Shown: one piece after another, positions 1-6,393 of the stretch
Layout of the letters: each line of letters begins with the position of its first letter
Position numbering within the stretch: the stretch's first letter is position 1
Assembly (NCBI GenBank): GCA_900554225.1
Contig: USGH01000077.1
Span: 1-10,487 of the forward strand
Origin: an uncultured Eubacteriales bacterium
GTDB taxonomy: Bacteria > Bacillota > Clostridia > Oscillospirales > CAG-272
Direction of reading: 5' to 3'
DNA: 10,487 bases
Notes under the pieces: model-generated
Databases searched by the model: none
What the model was told of the DNA's origin: nothing
The model's input: the letters and a program-made list of their open reading frames with translations, nothing else
Position numbers and translations under genes: made by a program

Positions 1-1
1 C

Positions 2-760
2 GCGCTTTCGTGGAATCGAGAGCTGCACACTGCGCAGTTTCTGACGGAATATTTCACGGCACGCTACGGTCCCTACGCCGATCTGGTGCGGGAAGCTTAC
101 GATGAGATTGAAGCGGCATCGGCGCAATCGACAAGCTGGCGCGCGTGGGGCGATCGGAGTATGCTCACCGTATTTGCGCGCTGGGATGGAACGGCTGAAC
201 ATGCAGCGGCTGCCTATACGCCGGACGATCATCTGCTGTCCTCCGCTGTCGCGTGTGGATATGCTTCCCTCAAGCGGCTCAACCACGCGATGGAGCTTTG
301 CACCTATGCACAGTCTCTGGAAAAGGATCGTCTGGCGGGTATTCTGCCGCATGAGAACGGGGACGCAGATAACACACTGGAAGCCGGCACAGCTGCCATG
401 GATGCCGTCAACCCGATCGAGCTTGCGCGGTTGTCCGTTTCCCCGCATATCGAACGCGCGCTTTTAGACGATCGGATGGGACTGCGGTACGGGATCCTCG
501 TGTATCGGCTTATGACGGAGCTTGCTGCCTGCTTTGACGCGATCGTAAAGCGGGATGCCGATGCGTTCCGGGAACATTATGCCGTGCTTTCTGTCTGCGA
601 GGAGGATGCGGAAACCCAGTGTATGCCGCTGACCTTCCACGCCACACACGCCCGTATCGAATGCCGCGATGTACTCACCCGCGCACAAATCCGTGAACCA
701 CTTCGGAAAATGCGTCGTTTTGCCCATATGCTGCGGGACAATCCGACACTTTTACAATAA
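2..760 (+). CDS. C-terminal part of an unidentified, possibly glycoside-hydrolase-like protein (5' end outside window)
   Basis: The open frame enters from the left edge and gives 252 residues before TAA at 758-760. The GTG at 86 is only an internal valine, because coding-like sequence continues upstream of it. The first visible residues contain a W-N followed by FLTEYF and RYGPYAD. This resembles the helical region at the end of the catalytic part in DUF4838-like and related glycoside hydrolases, where a tryptophan-asparagine is followed by an F-x-x-x-Y-F-x-x-x-Y-G segment. That is pattern memory, not a database hit. The rest looks helical, with no signal peptide, membrane segment or catalytic motif in the visible part. 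The next gene, a sugar-binding lipoprotein, starts 24 bases later with no terminator between, so the two probably share a transcript, which fits a carbohydrate role. Confidence is high for the gene and low for the function. Confidence 0.6.
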   Translation, partial: ALSWNRELHTAQFLTEYFTARYGPYADLVREAYDEIEAASAQSTSWRAWGDRSMLTVFARWDGTAEHAAAAYTPDDHLLSSAVACGYASLKRLNHAMELCTYAQSLEKDRLAGILPHENGDADNTLEAGTAAMDAVNPIELARLSVSPHIERALLDDRMGLRYGILVYRLMTELAACFDAIVKRDADAFREHYAVLSVCEEDAETQCMPLTFHATHARIECRDVLTRAQIREPLRKMRRFAHMLRDNPTLLQ

Positions 761-772
761 ATCTTTATCGGC

Positions 773-778
773 AAGGAG
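773..778 (+). promoter_or_regulatory. Ribosome binding site of the solute-binding protein gene
   Basis: AAGGAG lies six bases before the ATG at 785, in the 24-base gap after the preceding stop codon. It fixes the start that gives a complete lipoprotein signal peptide. Confidence 0.85.
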
Positions 779-784
779 ACTGAC

Positions 785-2227
785 ATGAACAGAAAACGTA
801 TTCTTACCCTGCTTCTCACCGCTATGCTCCTTCTGGCGGGCTGCGGTACGGCGAACGACAACGTATCCGCAACGACCGGCGAATCCACGGAGGGTACCAC
901 GTCGGACGAGACGGAAACCGAAACGAAAAACACACTGCTTACCGACAGTGTACCGACCGATCTCACATTCGACGGCGTGACCTTCCGGATGTACTCCCCC
1001 GATCAGTACGATGGTCCGTGTATGGTGGAGGAGGAGACCGGCGAGGTGCTGAACGACGCGAAATTCAAGATGGAGCTGCTCACCGAGGATCGTCTGGGCG
1101 TCTCCATTGAAGAAACGCTGGCACCGTATTGGGATATGCTCGCGTCTGTGGAACAGCTCGTAGTATCCGGCGACGAAACCTACGGCTGCGTCACAATGAT
1201 GGATCGCTTTGCACTCAACCTGGCGCAGGAGGGCTGTATTTTGCCGATGCAGAATGTACCCTATGTGAATCTCGACGCGCCCTATTGGGGCAGCCAGATC
1301 ACCAAGACGCTTTCCGTGAACGGCAACAGCTATTTTGCGGTCGGCTCCTTCAACCTGCGCTCCTTCAAAGATACCGCATGCGTGATGATGAATACAACAC
1401 TTGCAGAGAATTTTGGAATCACACCGCCGCATGCGCTTGTGGACGAAGGCACCTGGACGTTTGACAAGATGGCAGAGCTGGGGAAGGATGTCACGGAGGA
1501 TCTCAATGGAGATGGCATCCTGAATTCTGACGACCGGTATGGTCTGGGAACCTACGACATTCGTTCCAGCCCGATTTTCATGTGGCTTGCCGCGGACATT
1601 CGTGTTGTGGACAAGGACGCAAACGATGTGCCGTATCTGAACGTATACGGCAACGAGAAGTTTGTTTCTGTCATGGAGTGGACGTACCAGAATTTTGTTG
1701 CCGGCATGGATCTTCCGGAAGTCGGGAACGATGTTTTTGGAGAAGGGCGCGAGCTGTTCTGCATCGGCTATTTCTCCCACATCGTCGGACTGCGCGAAAT
1801 GGAAGATGATTTCACTGTTCTGCCAATTCCCAAATGGGACGAGGCACAGGCGGAATACCGTTCCCGTACCTATGATGCAATGTGCAATATGGTGCCTGTA
1901 ACGGCCAGCGATGTGGAATTGTCCGGAGCGGTACTGGAAGTGCTTGCCTACATGGGGCACAACTATGTGGTTCCCGCCTTCATCGAAAACTCGCTGATGC
2001 AAAAATATTCCCGTGACGCAGAATCCGTGAAATCCATTCAGATCGCTTTCGATACACGTGTTGTCGATATGGCGGAAGCATTCATGTTCGATGTGTTCGG
2101 CAATGATGCTACCCTCGCGTATATCACCGCACCACAGCTCAATACGGCATCGTGGTTGGAATCGAACCGCACCAAAGCCGAAAAAGAACTTGCCTCCATT
2201 ATTGAGGTATTGGCAAAAACGGAATAA
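785..2227 (+). CDS. Extracellular solute-binding lipoprotein of a carbohydrate ABC transporter
   Basis: The 480-residue protein starts at an ATG with AAGGAG at 773-778, six bases upstream. It opens with a classical lipoprotein signal: basic MNRKR, a Leu-rich core, and a lipobox L17-A-G-C20 where Cys20 would be lipidated. A Thr/Glu-rich linker (about residues 22-48) tethers the folded part. The body has the layout of family 1 sugar-binding proteins common in Clostridia, including the early G-V-T-F-R-M-Y strand. An EF-hand-like loop with D239, N241, D243 and D250 probably binds calcium, as is frequent in this family. It should capture a sugar or oligosaccharide outside the cell and deliver it to a membrane permease. 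No permease or ATPase gene follows; a terminator comes directly after, so partners must lie upstream of the window or elsewhere. The ligand cannot be told from sequence. Confidence 0.88.
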   Translation: MNRKRILTLLLTAMLLLAGCGTANDNVSATTGESTEGTTSDETETETKNTLLTDSVPTDLTFDGVTFRMYSPDQYDGPCMVEEETGEVLNDAKFKMELLTEDRLGVSIEETLAPYWDMLASVEQLVVSGDETYGCVTMMDRFALNLAQEGCILPMQNVPYVNLDAPYWGSQITKTLSVNGNSYFAVGSFNLRSFKDTACVMMNTTLAENFGITPPHALVDEGTWTFDKMAELGKDVTEDLNGDGILNSDDRYGLGTYDIRSSPIFMWLAADIRVVDKDANDVPYLNVYGNEKFVSVMEWTYQNFVAGMDLPEVGNDVFGEGRELFCIGYFSHIVGLREMEDDFTVLPIPKWDEAQAEYRSRTYDAMCNMVPVTASDVELSGAVLEVLAYMGHNYVVPAFIENSLMQKYSRDAESVKSIQIAFDTRVVDMAEAFMFDVFGNDATLAYITAPQLNTASWLESNRTKAEKELASIIEVLAKTE

Positions 2228-2234
2228 CATAGTC

Positions 2235-2275
2235 AAGGCTCCTTCTGTACCAAAGCGTAAAGAAGGAGCCTTTTC
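2235..2275 (+). terminator. Rho-independent terminator after the solute-binding protein gene
   Basis: A perfect inverted repeat has arms GGCTCCTTCT (2237-2246) and AGAAGGAGCC (2261-2270). It extends to 12 pairs with flanking AA/TT, has a 14-base loop, and is followed by TTTTCT. It begins 7 bases after the stop codon at 2227 and closes the transcription unit. Confidence 0.93.
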
Positions 2276-2287
2276 TGTGCAGGATGC

Positions 2288-2316
2288 TTGCCTTTCCCAT
2301 GCCGATATGCTATACT
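2288..2316 (+). promoter_or_regulatory. Sigma-A-type promoter of the GNAT-YoaP gene
   Basis: The -35 box is TTGCCT (2288-2293) and the -10 box is TATACT (2311-2316), with a 17-base spacer. TGC directly before the -10 gives an extended -10. Transcription should start near 2323, about 50 bases before the ATG. The promoter lies just past the terminator of the previous gene, which supports an independent unit. Confidence 0.78.
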
Positions 2317-2374
2317 ATTGTGCAGAGACTGTTTTGTATCAAATGTTTTTCATAATACTGAAAGGGAGAAGAGT

Positions 2375-3136
2375 ATGGGTACGCATCCGTTCGAATTTGT
2401 TACCGTCACCCCACAGAATGTGGATACGGAATCGCTGTGCTGCATCGTTCGCAAAAAGGCACATCCGGGTGTGGAGGCGAAACGCGCGTGGCTCCGTGAT
2501 CGACTGCCGGAGGGGCATATCTTCCGAAAGATCCCCGGTGACGGATGTGCGTTTATCGAATATGCACCGCTCTCCACCGCATGGGTGCCGATCCTGGGAG
2601 ACAGGTATCTCTATATCTATTGTCTTTGGGTAGACGGTGCGATGAAGAAGCATGGCTACGGCAGTGCGCTGATGGAATCCTGTATCCATGATGCGAAGGA
2701 GGCGGGATGGGCTGGCATATGTATGCTTGGGTGCGACAAACAGAAGGCATGGCTGGCGGATCAGTCCTTCGCTGCCCATTTTGGCTTTCGCCCTGTTGAG
2801 GAAACACCGGGTGGGTATCGTTTACTCGCGCGCTCTCTGGATGGCACCCTGCCCAGGTTCACGGAAAATGCCATGCAAATAACCATCTCCGCTCCGGAGC
2901 TTACGGTGTATTACAGTCTCCAATGTCCCTTCATTCCCGCACGGATCGATACGCTGCGCCAATATTGTGCGGACAAAGGCATTCCGGCGCGTTTTCTCCC
3001 GGTCGATTCGCTGGAACGTGCCAAATCGCTTCCCTGTGTGTTCAACAACTGGGCAGTTTTTTATCATGGACAGTTTGTCACAGTAAACCAGATCGCCCCC
3101 TCCTTTGTGGAGCGGCTTCTGCACTCTCACTTGTAA
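2375..3136 (+). CDS. GNAT family N-acetyltransferase with C-terminal YoaP-like domain
   Basis: The 253-residue protein starts at ATG 2375, preceded by AAAGGGAGAAG. The frame is open further upstream (to 2288), but that start lies inside the promoter and has no ribosome site. The N-terminal part is a GNAT acetyl-CoA-dependent transferase: a strand ending in LWVDG leads into K-K-H-G94-Y-G96-S-A-L, which fits the acetyl-CoA-binding motif A. From about residue 180 a second domain begins with Y-S-L-Q-C184-P-F and ends with N-N-W-A-V-F-Y-H-G-Q-F-V-T, matching the YoaP-like domain named after Bacillus subtilis YoaP. This tail looks like a small thioredoxin or glutaredoxin-like fold with a single N-terminal Cys (inference). 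The acceptor substrate is unknown. The gene has its own promoter. No terminator is visible between it and the tetR promoter, so some read-through into tetR is possible. Confidence 0.85.
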   Translation: MGTHPFEFVTVTPQNVDTESLCCIVRKKAHPGVEAKRAWLRDRLPEGHIFRKIPGDGCAFIEYAPLSTAWVPILGDRYLYIYCLWVDGAMKKHGYGSALMESCIHDAKEAGWAGICMLGCDKQKAWLADQSFAAHFGFRPVEETPGGYRLLARSLDGTLPRFTENAMQITISAPELTVYYSLQCPFIPARIDTLRQYCADKGIPARFLPVDSLERAKSLPCVFNNWAVFYHGQFVTVNQIAPSFVERLLHSHL

Positions 3137-3153
3137 CATTTGTTTGAAGCCAC

Positions 3154-3182
3154 TTGACATTTCCCGCACAAATTTATATAAT
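3154..3182 (+). promoter_or_regulatory. Consensus sigma-A promoter of the tetR-type gene
   Basis: The boxes are TTGACA (3154-3159) and TATAAT (3177-3182) with a 17-base spacer, so both hexamers and the spacing are perfect consensus. Transcription is expected to start near 3189, inside the inverted repeat at 3184-3201. Such a strong promoter with an overlapping palindrome is the usual arrangement for a self-repressing regulator. Confidence 0.92.
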
Positions 3183-3183
3183 A

Positions 3184-3217
3184 GGTATTATATATCATAC
3201 CACTCATACCACGTATG
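3184..3217 (+). promoter_or_regulatory. Probable TetR operator over the tetR transcription start
   Basis: The 18-base imperfect palindrome GGTATTATATATCATACC (3184-3201) matches at eight of nine base pairs. It begins one base after the -10 box and covers the predicted start point. A second CATACC follows at 3205-3210. CATAC (3205-3209) and GTATG (3213-3217) make a shorter inverted repeat with a three-base spacer. Binding by the neighbouring TetR protein is inferred from position only. Confidence 0.6.
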
Positions 3218-3236
3218 CGGTGTAAAGGATATCGTC

Positions 3237-3824
3237 ATGCCGCCGAAGCCAAAATTCACCCGTGAAGAGGTCGTGTCCGCCGCACTGGAAATCGTATCCA
3301 AAAACGGTTTGGAGGCACTGACCGCACGTGAGCTGGGAGAAGCACTGGGCAGCTCCGCACGTCCGATTTTCACCGTGTTCCGCAATATGGAAGAATTGCA
3401 GAGCGAGGTTCGGAAGGCTGCCATGCATCGATTCGAGCATTTTCCCGTGCCGCTCTCGGATGATGCGGAGATGCCGGTGTTCAAACAGATCGGTATGCGG
3501 ATGGTTCTGTTCGGATTGCAGGAACCCAAATTGTATCAGCTTCTTTTTATGCAGGAGAATCACGCCGCAGTCAGCTTTGCCGATGTTTTCGGCGTACTGG
3601 GTCAAACCGCAGATACCTGCATCCATGCGATATGCTCCGACTATCACCTGACGCAGGACGAGGCACGCCGTCTCTTTGAAAACGTCTGGATCTACACATT
3701 TGGCGTTGGTGTTCTCTGCGCTACCGGTGTATGCCGTTTCTCACCGGAACAGCTCGGGGTCATGCTGACGACCAATTTCAAAGCGAATATGCTGCTCCTT
3801 CGGGCGGAAAGCAAACCGGAATGA
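3237..3824 (+). CDS. TetR/AcrR family transcriptional regulator
   Basis: The 195-residue protein starts at ATG 3237, with AAAGGA about seven bases upstream. An earlier in-frame start at 3105 is ruled out because it lies upstream of the promoter and inside the previous gene. The N-terminus is a TetR DNA-binding domain: F-T-R-E-E-V-V-x-A-A-L-x-I-V-x-x-x-G, then a helix-turn-helix at about residues 28-50 (L-T-A-R-E-L-G, recognition helix near S-S-A-R-P-I-F-T-V-F). The rest is the helical ligand-binding and dimer domain, with an aromatic and Gly-rich segment (W-I-Y-T-F-G-V-G) typical of TetR C-terminal domains. It probably represses its own promoter through the palindrome at 3184-3201. The CE15-like esterase gene just downstream carries similar half-sites and is a plausible second target. 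The inducer is unknown. Confidence 0.92.
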   Translation: MPPKPKFTREEVVSAALEIVSKNGLEALTARELGEALGSSARPIFTVFRNMEELQSEVRKAAMHRFEHFPVPLSDDAEMPVFKQIGMRMVLFGLQEPKLYQLLFMQENHAAVSFADVFGVLGQTADTCIHAICSDYHLTQDEARRLFENVWIYTFGVGVLCATGVCRFSPEQLGVMLTTNFKANMLLLRAESKPE

Positions 3825-3836
3825 TCCATTTGCCGC

Positions 3837-3870
3837 CGGTATGTTCCATTTCTTTTGCGCTTCCATACCG
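3837..3870 (+). promoter_or_regulatory. CGGTATG/CATACCG inverted repeat upstream of the esterase promoter
   Basis: CGGTATG (3837-3843) and CATACCG (3864-3870) are perfect seven-base inverted arms separated by 20 bases. They lie just upstream of the -35 box at 3896. The core GGTAT/ATACC is the same as in the tetR operator candidate. Individual CATACC hexamers also occur by chance elsewhere in the window, so function is only suggested. Confidence 0.35.
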
Positions 3871-3895
3871 TTTTGCCCCGTTTCTTATGCCGCTC

Positions 3896-3924
3896 TTGCA
3901 ATCGCCGGGGCAATATGATATACT
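3896..3924 (+). promoter_or_regulatory. Sigma-A-type promoter of the CE15-like esterase gene
   Basis: The -35 box is TTGCAA (3896-3901) and the -10 box is TATACT (3919-3924), with a 17-base spacer and an extended -10 (TGA before the hexamer). The predicted transcript starts near 3931, giving a leader of about 65 bases before the ATG at 3996. Confidence 0.78.
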
Positions 3925-3995
3925 TATATTTGCTCCGCACGGCGGAGATGTGGGTGAAAACGACAATTCTGACAGATTCAAAGGAAGGTCACTCT

Positions 3996-5078
3996 ATGGT
4001 GCATTCTGAAGTACAAATCTTAGCCCCGCTGCCCTCTTTGCTGCGGCAGAACGGGAAACAGATCGAAAACGCGAAGCAGTGGCAGGAAAACCGCGAGGCT
4101 CTGCGCGATGCCGTACTCCAATTCTTTTACGGCGGTATGCCTCCGGAACCGACTGTGTATCGCTTGGAGGTGGTGGAGGACAACGGCCGCGGCGGATGCA
4201 GCCTCTACCGGATCCACACAGGCAGCGAGGACAAGCAGATAACGATCACGCTGCGTCTCTATCGTCCGGATCTTACCGGCAAGCTCCCCGTACTCGTATG
4301 CGGCGACGGCTGCTGGCAGGAATTCAACGATGCAACGATTCATGCCGCTCTGGATCGCGGATACATCGTTGCGCATTTTGACCGCTGCGACGCCGCGAAC
4401 GATTCCTATCACTATGATCCGCCGCACAAGCTGTTTGACATCTATCCGGATGGTCATTTCACGATTCTCTCCGCGTGGGCATGGGCATACAAGCGGGTTG
4501 TTGACGCGCTCTATACGATGGATTTTGTGGATCGCGCGAAGATCGGCATCACCGGACACTCGCGCGGCGGCAAAACGGTTCTTCTGGCGGCGGCTGCGGA
4601 CGAACGGATCACCTACGCCAACCCCAACGACAGCGGGGCAAATGGCTGTGGCTGTTATCGGGTATTGCAGCTTGAACCGGATGGGACGCACGACCAGCGC
4701 AACGAGACCATGGCGGATCTTCTGAACGCGATTCCACAGTGGGTTGGTGAGGAATTGCAGCAATACAACGGACGCGAAACGGAAATGCCGTATGATCTGC
4801 ACTTTGTGAAGGCTTTGGTCGCACCGCGCGGACTCTTTGAAACGGAGGCTCTTGACGACATCTGGGCAAATCCCAAGGGCACGTATCTGACATGGCTGGC
4901 AGCCCGCGAGGTGTATGCACTTCTCGGCAAAAAGGAAATGGAGGGCATCCGGTATCGCGCAGGCGGTCACGCACATACCAAAGCGGATGTGATGGCATTT
5001 CTCGATTTCATGGAGGGCAAGCACAGCCAGGAAGCGTATTTCACAAAGGAATCGTTCCACAAGGACTATACAATATAA
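3996..5078 (+). CDS. CE15-like alpha/beta hydrolase (glucuronoyl esterase / acetylxylan esterase type)
   Basis: The 360-residue protein starts at ATG 3996, with AAAGGAAGG ending seven bases upstream. The longer open frame to 3855 begins before the promoter and is not used. The nucleophile elbow is G187-H-S189-R190-G-G-K, the form found in bacterial carbohydrate esterase family 15, where Ser attacks the ester and the following Arg helps the oxyanion hole. N-D-S-G at 211-214, the A-P-R-G-L-F strand, the D-D-I-W-A-N-P segment (likely acid) and G-G-H325 (likely catalytic His) follow in family order. CE15 enzymes cleave esters of 4-O-methyl-glucuronic acid on xylan, but bacterial relatives vary, so the substrate is uncertain. 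No signal peptide is present, so it should act inside the cell, perhaps on imported oligosaccharides. It has its own promoter and ends at a shared terminator. Confidence 0.8.
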   Translation: MVHSEVQILAPLPSLLRQNGKQIENAKQWQENREALRDAVLQFFYGGMPPEPTVYRLEVVEDNGRGGCSLYRIHTGSEDKQITITLRLYRPDLTGKLPVLVCGDGCWQEFNDATIHAALDRGYIVAHFDRCDAANDSYHYDPPHKLFDIYPDGHFTILSAWAWAYKRVVDALYTMDFVDRAKIGITGHSRGGKTVLLAAAADERITYANPNDSGANGCGCYRVLQLEPDGTHDQRNETMADLLNAIPQWVGEELQQYNGRETEMPYDLHFVKALVAPRGLFETEALDDIWANPKGTYLTWLAAREVYALLGKKEMEGIRYRAGGHAHTKADVMAFLDFMEGKHSQEAYFTKESFHKDYTI

Positions 5079-5079
5079 C

Positions 5080-5121
5080 AAAAAAGCGGTGCGTACCCGA
5101 GTGGATATGCACCGCTTTTTT
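5080..5121. terminator. Bidirectional rho-independent terminator between convergent genes
   Basis: A perfect 13-base inverted repeat, AAAAAAGCGGTGC (5080-5092) and GCACCGCTTTTTT (5109-5121), encloses a 16-base loop. It gives a GC-rich stem with a T tract on either strand. It sits between the esterase stop (5078, + strand) and the oxidoreductase stop (5136, - strand), so it should end both transcripts. Confidence 0.95.
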
Positions 5122-5135
5122 GTATGTTTTGGGAA

Positions 5136-6182
5136 TTACAGCTTGACTTCTGCGTGCTGTTCTGCGGAACGATAGATACCGTCGAGCATCCGCTGTACCG
5201 TTACGGCATCCTCAATCGGGGAGATCGGGGTTTTGCCGGTGTTCAGGCAGTCGATATAGTGACGGATTTCTTCCACAAAGTAGTCGTTCGGAGTCACTTC
5301 CGGCTTTACCGTGGAGAGATAACCTTCTTCGTCCTCGCCGTAGATGGTCAGAGGTTCGAAGGTGCATCCTGCCTTGGAGCCGAAGATCTGGGTCGTAGCG
5401 GATTCCGTGCCGTTGATTGCCCATGCAATTTCCGCAACCATGGATTTGCCGCCTTCAAACCGGAAGAACACGCTTGCAGAGTCCTCTGTGTTGAATACGC
5501 CATTGCCTTTTCCGAACGGTTCCCATCTTCCGACGCCCTTGGTCTTGTAATCGCCGATGCGGTAGGAGGTTTCCGCGGATACGCTGATCGGCTTCGGTCT
5601 GCCCATCAGATACCAGGTGCGGTCGATGGCGTGGACGCCGATGTCCAGAACGGGAACGCCGCCGGCCAGCTCCTTATCCGTGAACCAGCCAACGGGTGTG
5701 CCGCGACGACGTACATACGAGGTCTTCGCGTAGTAGATTTCGCCAAACTTGCCCTCTTCACGCAGTTCAACCATCTTCTGCTGTTCTGCGCCATACCGGG
5801 TGACAACGGCGAGCATGAACTGCACACCTGCCTCCTTGACTGCCTTCTCAATGGCAAGGCCCTGTTCGAGGCTTGCGGCAAGGGGCTTTTCGCAGAGGAT
5901 GTTCTTACCGGCCTTGGCAGCGGCAATGGCTACCGGTGCATGTGCGGCGGTCCAAACGCAGATGTCGATGTAGTCCACGTCCGGTTCTCCGGCAAGCAGC
6001 TCTTCCACAGATGCGTAGTAGTGCGGGATACCGAATTTTTCCGCAGCATCCTTTGCACGTTCCGGAACGATGTCCGCGATGGCGACGACTTCTGCGATGT
6101 CCTTCAGCTTTTCGTAAGACGGCAGATGTGCGCTCGTTGCAATGTTGCCGGCACCGATGATACCGACCTTCAGCTTTTTCAT
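5136..6182 (-). CDS. Gfo/Idh/MocA family NAD(P)-dependent oxidoreductase
   Basis: The 348-residue protein starts at ATG (complement of 6180-6182), with AAAGGAG eight bases upstream. The frame is open further up, but that part overlaps the promoter. The N-terminus is a Rossmann fold with V-G-I-I-G-A-G-N-I-A (residues 6-15) and an acidic end of the second strand (A-D at 36-37). The family signature C-E-K99-P follows. The C-terminal domain carries L-D180-I-G-V-H184-A-I-D. K99, D180 and H184 are the residues that usually act in catalysis or substrate binding. Length is normal for the family, which oxidises or reduces sugars, inositols and sugar derivatives with NAD(P). No motif fixes the substrate. 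Nearby genes for a sugar-binding protein and a CE15-like esterase make a sugar-acid or sugar substrate reasonable. It is transcribed alone from its own promoter. Confidence 0.9.
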   Translation of the reverse strand: MKKLKVGIIGAGNIATSAHLPSYEKLKDIAEVVAIADIVPERAKDAAEKFGIPHYYASVEELLAGEPDVDYIDICVWTAAHAPVAIAAAKAGKNILCEKPLAASLEQGLAIEKAVKEAGVQFMLAVVTRYGAEQQKMVELREEGKFGEIYYAKTSYVRRRGTPVGWFTDKELAGGVPVLDIGVHAIDRTWYLMGRPKPISVSAETSYRIGDYKTKGVGRWEPFGKGNGVFNTEDSASVFFRFEGGKSMVAEIAWAINGTESATTQIFGSKAGCTFEPLTIYGEDEEGYLSTVKPEVTPNDYFVEEIRHYIDCLNTGKTPISPIEDAVTVQRMLDGIYRSAEQHAEVKL

Positions 6183-6218
6183 GGGAGTTTCTCCTTTACA
6201 GGTATAAATTCTCTGGAT

Positions 6219-6247
6219 AGTATAGCACAGATTCCCTGTGGTGTCAA
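6219..6247 (-). promoter_or_regulatory. Sigma-A-type promoter of the Gfo/Idh/MocA gene
   Basis: On the - strand TTGACA (complement of 6242-6247) and TATACT (complement of 6219-6224) are separated by exactly 17 bases, with TGC before the -10 (extended -10). The start point is near 6212, about 30 bases before the ATG. The spacer contains an inverted repeat (6226-6240). Confidence 0.88.
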
Positions 6248-6271
6248 GTGCATCCTCTGTGGTTTTCACAG
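6226..6271. promoter_or_regulatory. Paired CTGTG/CACAG inverted repeats at the Gfo/Idh promoter
   Basis: Two inverted repeats built from the same pentamers flank the -35 box. CACAG-ATTCC-CTGTG (6226-6240) lies in the promoter spacer, and CTGTG-GTTTT-CACAG (6257-6271) lies upstream of the -35. CTGTGG recurs at 6236 and 6257, exactly 21 bases apart, about two helical turns. This suggests a repressor or other regulator binding on one face of the DNA. The regulator is unknown. Confidence 0.5.
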
Positions 6272-6393
6272 GAAACATGCGACTTTTCGTCAAAAATGTA
6301 GATTTACGTCACATATGGCACCCACACGGCGATAATAATCCGTCACCGGAACCGTTCTCTGTGTTTCTGCGGGGATCCCGACAGGAGCTGTCT

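Noticed and set aside
86..88. GTG at 86 as the start of the first gene
   Set aside because: Coding-like sequence in the same frame continues to the left edge, and no ribosome site precedes the GTG.
752..2236. 494-codon open frame antisense to the solute-binding protein gene
   Set aside because: It mirrors the real gene almost exactly, has no recognisable domain or ribosome site, and arises because the sense gene rarely uses TTA, CTA and TCA codons.
3105..3236. Upstream extension of the tetR reading frame
   Set aside because: It overlaps the end of the GNAT gene and the tetR promoter itself. The ATG at 3237 has a ribosome site and gives a normal TetR N-terminus.
3803..3837. Possible terminator hairpin at the end of tetR (GGCG...GCAAA / TTTGC...CGCC)
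   Set aside because: The stem is interrupted by a four-base bulge, overlaps the coding end and is followed by only a loosely T-rich stretch. It is too weak to call.
4020..5081. 353-codon - strand frame opposite the CE15-like esterase
   Set aside because: It is an antisense shadow of a gene with clear hydrolase motifs. It also ends inside the shared terminator.
5124..6335. 403-codon + strand frame opposite the Gfo/Idh gene
   Set aside because: It begins at the bidirectional terminator and mirrors a gene with Rossmann and EKP motifs. It has no promoter or ribosome site.
6371..6393. Terminator for the sulfhydrylase gene at GACAG-GAG-CTGTC (6380-6392)
   Set aside because: The stem is only five pairs, it touches the stop codon and no T tract follows on the - strand. 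The adjacent GGGATCCC is just a short self-complementary word.
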